From contig JAJNNQ010000011.1 of the NCBI GenBank assembly GCA_027886175.1, positions 4,774,001-4,838,000 on the forward strand: DNA of 64,000 bases. The letters are read 5' to 3'. Both the position numbers and the translations under genes were made by a program. Positions 59,701 through 64,000 of the stretch are shown piece after piece (within the stretch, counting starts at the first letter, position 1; every line of letters begins with the position of its first letter). The notes under the pieces were generated by a model. It made no database searches, was not told where the DNA came from, and saw nothing but the letters and a program-made list of their open reading frames with translations. Source of the DNA: Phylloscopus collybita. Taxonomy: Eukaryota; Chordata; Aves; Passeriformes; Phylloscopidae.

Positions 59701-62413
59701 CCCATGCAAAAGATCCCGATTCCAAGAACCCCCCAAATTTGACTAGTATCACAACTGCCAAAGCTGCCCAGGAATTCCACAGGTCCACAAGGCTCACTGC
59801 TAGCCCAGGAGCCACCAGGATCCACCCCAAGCCTGCTGCTCACCGCATAGCTGTGGGTTCCTCTGACAAAAACATGCCCAATGTTCAGTTCCACGCACTT
59901 GAAGCGGAGCTGGGGCCCGAGGCCTTCCCCTATGAGGTGCAGGGGCAGCCTGTTCTGACGGCCTGGGGAGAGATTTCTGTTTCAGTACAGTAATTCCTTC
60001 TGTTATCCTGCATTTTCCAGGCTGCCTTAGTGCTGGTCCCTGACTCTGAGCCTCATGAGACCAGCTCCTGATGTTCCAGGAGAAGATACGGACCCTTCTC
60101 TTCCCTCAGGAGATAACAGTACCTCCCTAGAGACCATCCTTTCTTCTACCCCTATGTTGACAGTGAATCTTAAGGAAATGCCAGCAATTTTATTCTTCCT
60201 CCTTCTGGGTGCACCTCAGAGAGTGCTTTTCCCAAGGGAGGAGGAGCACACTAAATACTGGCAGCATTCAGAACAGCTGAGAGGGAAAATCAAAATAGAG
60301 GAGATGCCCTGGAAGCTGCAGGGAGCGTGGGGATGCGCCAGTGCTGCCCTGCTGACCACGGAGCCTTCCCAGCCATGACACAGTGGGCCAGGGATCTGGG
60401 GAGTGTTTGCACCTCGCCTTCACTGCGGTGAGAGAGGCGGGGGAAGGAGCCGCACCTGAGATGTCGCAGTAAGCTGTTTGCTCATAGACCCGGGCTTCCC
60501 GGGGCTTAAAGAGCACGGTGATTTCAGCTGAACAATTGGGCCTGATCTCACCCTCCTAAAGCAGAAGGAGACAGCAAAACTTTTATCTTCAAACATCACA
60601 AACATCTTCTTTGCAACCACCGTCCCCTAAGCCATTATTAAGAGCATCAGTGACAAGCAAGAAGTGAATAACACTCATCAGTAACACTGATAACAAGAGT
60701 TTGGAAGCTTTAGTCAGGCTCCTGCTGTGTGCCAGGAGCCCACAGGGCAGAAACCCTTTTTGCAGCCAGCTCTCTGACCTCACCAGAATCCCCATGACTT
60801 CTCTCTTGGCACACAAAGCCACCTGAGGAAGGCATCGGTCAAGTGACTTATTCAGGGATGAGGAGGAAGAGGAGGAAGAGAAGCAGAAGGGAGGTTCTCA
60901 GCCATCACCTTCGGCTCAAAGAAGAAAATGTCATCTTCGAACAGCATGGGATCTCCTCTCAGCTTTGCCCTCTCCCTCTGGAGGATGTGGGTGAGAAGAG
61001 CCAAGCGTTCTCGGCGACTGGTGTCTGCTCCGTGCACCTTCAGACGGTCATAAAACTTGTCCATATCCTGCTGAAACAGCCTTTGATACTGCCTGCAGCC
61101 ACACAAGAGACAAACCCAGCAGGTTGTTTAATAAGCCACACATTTGAGAGAGAAGTGCACGTGCAGGAGCAGCTCCTCAGCTGACCCTGAGCCATGGGGT
61201 CCCAAATGGATCAGAGGATGACATGTTCTTCACTCCACACTCCACAACTGCAAGCTCAGGAGAGGTTTCCAAAGCCAGCAGCCCTCAAGAGAACTTCCTG
61301 GCTCAAAGGCTCTGCCACAGAGATTCTTCTGGAGGAAGAATCCACCAGCCACCCCAAGTGGCTTTTCCTGACACATAACTGCTTGGGGGAGGCAGGTACA
61401 GATGGCATGGTTTACTGACCCTAAGCCATTCAAAAGCCCCAATATCTCCTGAAGCCATACATTAGTTTCACCCTTGGGCAAGGTATGTCACTGCAATGGA
61501 TCTTTCAAACCTACCTCAGCTTCAGCTGCTCATCTCCCTGGGCATCAACAGCCTTCCACCGGAAGCGGGCTGTGGTATCACTCAGGTTGTGGATGAGCAC
61601 AGTTGTGCGCTTTGACAGTGTGACGTAGGTTTTCCCAAATGCCACACTGTTCCTGTCCAGCCCGATGGGGACATCCACAGCTCTTCCATGAAGGCTTATG
61701 TGGGTGTCTTCACCTGGAACAAAGCAAAGGGGAGTCTTTGTTTAGCTCACTGGCTGATGGAAGCACAAGGAACAGAGCAAACCACAGGGAAGACAAAGGA
61801 GTGTCATAGCCTTTTGCTGAATGAGCAGTTCCATGGCTCAGGACATTTATCACAACCTGAGAGCTGCATGAGCACAGCATGAGCATATTCTGGACAACCT
61901 GCCAGCACTTCCCATTCTAGAAGAGACCCCTACCAAAGGCTTCCTCATTTCCAGAGTTTTCAAAGCTTCCTTATTCCCAACCAACTCCTGGGATTCATCT
62001 GGGCTCAGACGTCAGTACCAAGCTCACCATTCCTGCTGCAGGTGAGCGTTTCCCAGGCAAAATGGAAACAACAACTATCAGACATGCTCTCTAGAACTGG
62101 CATTGACAAGGCTCTACAAGGATCAAGACAACAAACGACATGACTACAAACTACGGGACTACAAATGAACCCCATGAAAACTAGCATCATCTCCCTCGTT
62201 AAAGCCATGGCCCCATCAGCCCTTCTGCTTGGCAAGGGCTCTGCTCTGAGGGATGCACAGAGTGCCCTGTGCAGTGCCCAGCACTCACCTGTGTCGTAGT
62301 GCACGACAAGGGACGTGGAAGAGTCGCCAGTCTTCAGTGGCTCGTATCCCACTGTCACCTGCGTGGCTTCACCCACATCCAGAGCTCCCATGGCCGGAGT
62401 GACAGAGAAAGGG
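41619..62413 (-). CDS. HYDIN: HYDIN-like gene, 22 homologous exons plus a divergent last exon (5' end outside window)
   Basis: HYDIN is a giant protein of the axonemal central pair (C2b projection) needed for ciliary and flagellar beating. It is built from many ASH/MSP-like beta-sandwich repeats. Twenty-two exons on the minus strand keep one open frame with matching splice phases: 3,653 bp, about 1,220 residues. Diagnostic stretches include HEEQITVRGEVYIPNLHL, FHFDVPALHFGDVSFG and KVYYLP-type EVYYLPEKQG. Exon order is collinear with the N-terminal third of mammalian HYDIN as I know it. The leader and first exons lie beyond 64 kb. After the exon at 42193-42370 the next usable exon (41612-41704) is not HYDIN-like and stops. 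The remaining three quarters of the protein is not in the window. It could be a truncated paralogue, an isoform, or a rearranged locus. No inactivating lesion was found before the end. Confidence 0.88.
42193..42370 (-). CDS. HYDIN: HYDIN-like exon 22 of window (last homologous exon)
   Basis: GGQEQVLEVYYLPEKQGAFC, DYLDPAEIFLKGEGTLP and DLPSMLE. 178 bp, acceptor ctgcag, donor GTGAGC, ends in phase 1. It is the last exon with clear HYDIN similarity. Confidence 0.92.
43881..44018 (-). CDS. HYDIN: HYDIN-like exon 21 of window
   Basis: EVTLRNTGFLEFTYAVPDSS, then LPGVPMVVPPK. 138 bp in phase 0, acceptor ctccag, donor GTGAGT. Confidence 0.92.
44290..44690 (+). mobile_element. LTR-like segment in a HYDIN intron
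   Basis: Several TATA-like tataaa motifs (44498, 44508, 44535) and a R/U5-like end (tttacttccacaactttgtc), inside the intron between 44018 and 45279. No AATAAA was found. Tentative. Confidence 0.4.
45279..45488 (-). CDS. HYDIN: HYDIN-like exon 20 of window
   Basis: VFDVRPAWGELQPGESQLVT, FFGHANIVARVKALCHVHGG and DLEEIDWGLQ, an almost complete ASH repeat. 210 bp in phase 0. Its acceptor tract is a (CCCCT)n run. Confidence 0.92.
45489..45522 (+). repeat. (GGGGA)n at the HYDIN exon 20 acceptor
   Basis: A run of ggagg/gggga units on the plus strand forms the polypyrimidine tract of the minus-strand acceptor at 45489-45490. Confidence 0.8.
46114..46212 (-). CDS. HYDIN: HYDIN-like exon 19 of window
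   Basis: Linker SSTAVKSQGSVRRRGLSRLP ending RHNIRMQE. 99 bp in phase 0, acceptor ttccag, donor GTATGT. Confidence 0.8.
46440..46525 (+). mobile_element. CR1-type 3' fragment
   Basis: Contains the CR1 3' end consensus (tctgaaagtcccttccaagc caaaccattcc). It lies in the intron between HYDIN-like exons 18 and 19. Confidence 0.65.
46777..46897 (-). CDS. HYDIN: HYDIN-like exon 18 of window
   Basis: Polar Ser/Lys/Glu/Pro-rich linker (RPSPPEVKCQSSKNEG and SAEEPTETPKITN). It has no domain similarity but is required by phase: exon 17 ends in phase 2, and direct joining to exon 19 would create an immediate TGA. 121 bp, acceptor ttccag, donor GTAAGG. Confidence 0.75.
47082..47395 (-). CDS. HYDIN: HYDIN-like exon 17 of window
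   Basis: The most diagnostic exon: QFNPAYEN, then HEEQITVRGEVYIPNLHL, VDFGCIHNETE and MTNCSQVVAQYHWSF. 314 bp, acceptor ttgcag, donor GTATGT, ends in phase 2. Confidence 0.95.
47881..48024 (-). CDS. HYDIN: HYDIN-like exon 16 of window
   Basis: LQYQPLSFKNTCSLPFSIVL, then FVICGVDQQPLP. 144 bp in phase 0, acceptor ctgtag, donor GTGAGC. Confidence 0.9.
48192..48335 (-). CDS. HYDIN: HYDIN-like exon 15 of window
   Basis: RLLCRALVGNDTATKLIMQV and CKFIRPVVKISSRAITFRVE. 144 bp in phase 0, acceptor atgcag, donor GTAAGC. Confidence 0.9.
49318..49573 (-). CDS. HYDIN: HYDIN-like exon 14 of window
   Basis: FQLTNQGRRRQRLYWRTEGF, a low-complexity Ser/Arg/Lys linker, then KLWPQTVHLWPGQSVDMVLE. 256 bp, acceptor ttgtag, donor GTGAGG. 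Confidence 0.9.
49932..50170 (-). CDS. HYDIN: HYDIN-like exon 13 of window
   Basis: IEPSKGVVGPNTQLSVKVIA, NLNDTEKFQDKV and GIGTTIVPSKPL. 239 bp, acceptor ttgcag, donor GTAGGT. Confidence 0.9.
51710..51768 (+). repeat. 12-bp tandem repeat ATCCATGGGGAA
   Basis: About four copies in a HYDIN intron. Confidence 0.75.
52060..52212 (-). CDS. HYDIN: HYDIN-like exon 12 of window
   Basis: GQGPAVYVYPREIDFGMIPA and HISNQSDVPAAFWAEM. 153 bp in phase 0, acceptor ggaacag, donor GTAAGT. Confidence 0.9.
52213..53439. other. HYDIN intron, no exon seen
   Basis: No HYDIN-like coding. A minus-strand frame (52948-53292) carries a Ser/Lys/Asp repeat (SKETSKDSKEASK) of unknown origin. It is probably retroelement-derived given the adjoining LTR. 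Confidence 0.4.
53440..53990 (+). mobile_element. Solo LTR in a HYDIN intron
   Basis: A classic promoter layout: four to five CCAAT boxes (53634-53745), a TATA-like ctttaaaagg at about 53760 and a start-like gtgcttggctctcag. AATAAA follows near 53917 and then a U5-like end ...cttgcaaca. Short cttgcaa matches flank it (53442 and 53974), possibly a target duplication. Confidence 0.7.
54365..54529 (-). CDS. HYDIN: HYDIN-like exon 11 of window
   Basis: YSSSKPFGIIEAHSSLEIPI and ELAVFGRPGSPL. 165 bp in phase 0, acceptor ttctag, donor GTGAGA. An LTR (53440-53990) lies in the next intron. Confidence 0.88.
54981..55116 (-). CDS. HYDIN: HYDIN-like exon 10 of window
   Basis: RCIVPVLRVLNPVVRLEHCC, then DIPGCYRVLPQ. 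The CFLKYPYE-type position is CCLKAPYE. 136 bp, acceptor gcccag, donor GTGTGG. Confidence 0.9.
55783..55883 (-). CDS. HYDIN: HYDIN-like exon 9 of window
   Basis: VTLCSNTVRDYSLELEVDAE and LALTLTAR, matching the conserved LCSNTV strand. 101 bp, acceptor ctaccag, donor GTACCA. Confidence 0.9.
56623..56858 (-). CDS. HYDIN: HYDIN-like exon 8 of window
   Basis: CRLFNTSPVSAAVKLHIPGD, then KPREFFISPCRVTVRGLG. 236 bp, acceptor ttctcag, donor GTATGG, phase 1 to 0. Confidence 0.9.
57657..57724 (-). CDS. HYDIN: HYDIN-like exon 7 of window
   Basis: GFVMAPTFHFDVPALHFGDV, one of the best conserved HYDIN segments. 68 bp, acceptor ctcgcag, donor GTGAGT. Confidence 0.9.
58582..58805 (-). CDS. HYDIN: HYDIN-like exon 6 of window
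   Basis: AILLNRGPLEAPFSLVPPAT and the core ISFCPTILGEFEEQFQFSV. 224 bp, acceptor ctgctgcag, donor GTAAGG, ends in phase 2. Confidence 0.9.
59844..59962 (-). CDS. HYDIN: HYDIN-like exon 5 of window
   Basis: GRQNRLPLHLIGEGLGPQLR, the end of one ASH repeat, then the start of the next (ELNIGHVFV). 119 bp, acceptor ctccccag, donor GTGAGC. Confidence 0.85.
60456..60555 (-). CDS. HYDIN: HYDIN-like exon 4 of window
   Basis: EGEIRPNCSAEITVLFKPRE and YEQTAYCDIS, with the ASH repeat pattern PN-S-EI-V-F-P. 100 bp, acceptor gctttag, donor GTGCGG. Confidence 0.85.
60909..61092 (-). CDS. HYDIN: HYDIN-like exon 3 of window
   Basis: Charged helical linker (RLALLTHILQRERAKLRGDP) that ends FFFEPK. It corresponds to the coiled-coil-like insert that precedes an ASH repeat in HYDIN. 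184 bp, ends in phase 0. Confidence 0.85.
61515..61713 (-). CDS. HYDIN: HYDIN-like exon 2 of window
   Basis: Encodes GEDTHISLHGRAVDVPIGLD and the ASH repeat start FGKTYVTLSKRTTVLIHNLS. Acceptor gttccag, donor GTAGGT. 199 bp, phase 1 to 2. Confidence 0.85.
62289..62413 (-). CDS. HYDIN: HYDIN-like exon 1 of window
   Basis: PFSVTPAMGALDVGEATQVT, an ASH-repeat strand typical of HYDIN. Acceptor tgttgcag, donor GTGAGT. Starts with one base completing a codon and ends in phase 1. Confidence 0.85.
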
Positions 62414-64000
62414 CTGCAACACAGACACAGCAGGACTTTTGGGGGACATCTGGGGATGTTACCCCTTTTGCAGTCCCCTTCACTTCTGCTGACTTGTGCA
62501 AGCAAAGAGCAAACCAACCACAGTCAGCAGAAGGCAGAACAGACAGCATCAGAAACAGCTACTGAGTCTAGCGTGAGGAGATCCAGCCCTCACAAGATCC
62601 TGTGAGATAAAATGACCTCATCTCTCCCATCCTCTGCATCCAGCTCTCTGCAATGAGGCTCAAGGGTCATTTGCATCTTGCTTACTTTCATCAGGCATCA
62701 GCTCCCCTTATTGATACAGCTGGGCAAAAGTGATGGCCATGAGGATACCAGGTACCAAGTACTCCTGACATCATTTAGAAACAGCTGACAAGGGAGCAAA
62801 GCTGGCAATGTTGTGACCAAGGCTCTCAAAGCACCATTCACCTGCACTTTTTCTAAATGCTGTGTTCAAGGGTGCTGCCATCTACTTCAAGTGCCATGGC
62901 ATAGTTATCTGCTATAGACAAGCGTCCTTTTGTCCACTGGTGCCTTAACTGCCACTATGAAATTCTTTGATTTGGGGAGAATCAATCTCATGAAAAGCTG
63001 CCAGCCACCCCAAGGAAGATGGGAAAGTTACAGGAAAATTCAATTGAATTGCCTCATCAGGCCATGAACACCTACTGCAGGAAGAAACCCAAATATCATC
63101 TAATCTTACCAGGTATAACTTTTTGGTGATGGTGTAACAGCTGAAGTCAAACAGCATTAACTGTTCTAATCAATCCAGTCTGTTAGGTTAAAGCAGCTCC
63201 ATCTCTGTGCTAAAAATTCTGTAGAGTCAGCACATCACAAGCTCCATCTTTCCCTCTGTCACTGCTCCCAAGCTCTGTTCCATCTACTTCAATATTTCAT
63301 TCCTGAACTTCAGAAACTCTCTAAATCCCTATCAAGCAGGATCCAACATGCTCTGCAGCACTCAATAAAACAGCTGGCAAAAGCACATTGCAAAAGGATA
63401 CCCAACTTTATTGGGTATTTATTTTGGTGGTGACAAAACAAGATCTGGAAATCCCAGAGAAAAAATTTGCATGGATTTACAAGTTCCTGCCTACATATTT
63501 GCACAGTCAAAGGCAGCAGCCTGTTGGAACAGCATCTGAGGAGCCTGCTGAAATAGCTTTGGCAGGCTTTGGTGGAAGCTCCTCTCAGACCCTCACATTT
63601 CACAGCAGAAAAGTCAATTTGCCTTCTGGCCTCTCTTTCACCAGGGGAAAAAATCAAAGCCACTCAGCTGCCACAGGTTGGACCCCAGGTCTGTGCTGCA
63701 TTCCTGACCTCAGCTCCTCCCAGACCTCTGGCATCAAGTAACTCTCAACTCACCATCTGCCAACTGAACTGGTTTCCTTGCAGATACGGCGTCAAAAATG
63801 CATTACCCTCTCCAGTTCAGCCAACAGGAGAAACAGAGATTGCCTTCTGAGGCTGACAGGAACAGCACAGGCTGTCCACAACACAGCTCATGGGGCATCA
63901 CATGAGAAGACCATTGCAAAGCCACGTGCTTGTGGCCTCCCAGAGAATGGGTCTATTTGGCTGACAGTGCTGAGGAACCATTTCAGAAGCTGCTTGTGCT
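62414..64000 (-). other. HYDIN intron to window end
   Basis: No ASH-like coding or strong splice-bounded frame was seen. The next upstream exon must end in phase 2 and lies outside the window. Confidence 0.5.

Noticed and set aside
62414..64000. Minus-strand frame 63310-63663 as an upstream HYDIN exon
   Set aside because: No beta-sandwich repeat pattern and no suitable acceptor/donor pair with the required phase.

Overview
The window is vertebrate nuclear DNA, almost certainly a songbird (passerine). Three things support this. The short C2H2 zinc-finger proteins carry the basic leader ([11 protein letters not shown]) that I associate with the songbird-expanded zinc-finger family. There is an avian-style MHC class II beta locus with pyrimidine-rich repeats in its introns. 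CR1-type SINE/LINE ends and many avian-type LTRs are present. There are no bacterial genes: intron-exon structure, CpG-island promoters and retroelements dominate.

Layout. Bases 1-39,000 form a rearranged, duplicated array. A unit of about 7 kb (ZNF coding exon, ERV-filled intron, CpG-island first exon) occurs three times in alternating orientation: minus at 11.3-17.9 kb, plus at 18.9-25.4 kb and minus at 31.2-38.1 kb. A fourth copy contributes only its last codons at base 1. The first two full copies are head to head around one CpG island and form a large imperfect palindrome. The ZNF downstream flank is also duplicated in direct orientation (1-5,158 and 25,137-30,111). In the first copy it is followed by a scrambled MHC class II beta pseudogene block (5.16-7.1 kb, flank to 8.6 kb). 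The second copy lacks that block. The three full-length ZNF paralogues keep the same 7-finger scaffold but differ repeatedly at DNA-contact positions.

The rest of the array is retroelement: several LTR families, a minus-strand provirus remnant with a primer-binding site at 9.5-11.3 kb, and pol-integrase or gag-protease relics inside each ZNF intron. All are broken by frameshifts or stops.

From 41.6 to 62.4 kb the minus strand carries 22 well-defined coding exons of HYDIN (axonemal central-pair protein). They give a continuous frame of about 1,220 residues with conserved splice sites and phases. The last recognisable HYDIN exon is at 42.2 kb. It is followed by a non-homologous exon that stops at 41.6 kb, and then by retroelement-rich DNA leading into the ZNF array. 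Relative to full-length HYDIN (about 5,100 residues in mammals) the C-terminal three quarters is absent here, so this looks like a HYDIN-like partial copy or a truncated locus. The start of the gene lies beyond base 64,000.

The genes do not form a pathway. The biological interest is the structural evolution of a fast-changing MHC/ZNF/HYDIN neighbourhood. Exon boundaries were read by eye from splice consensus and phase; LTR boundaries are approximate.
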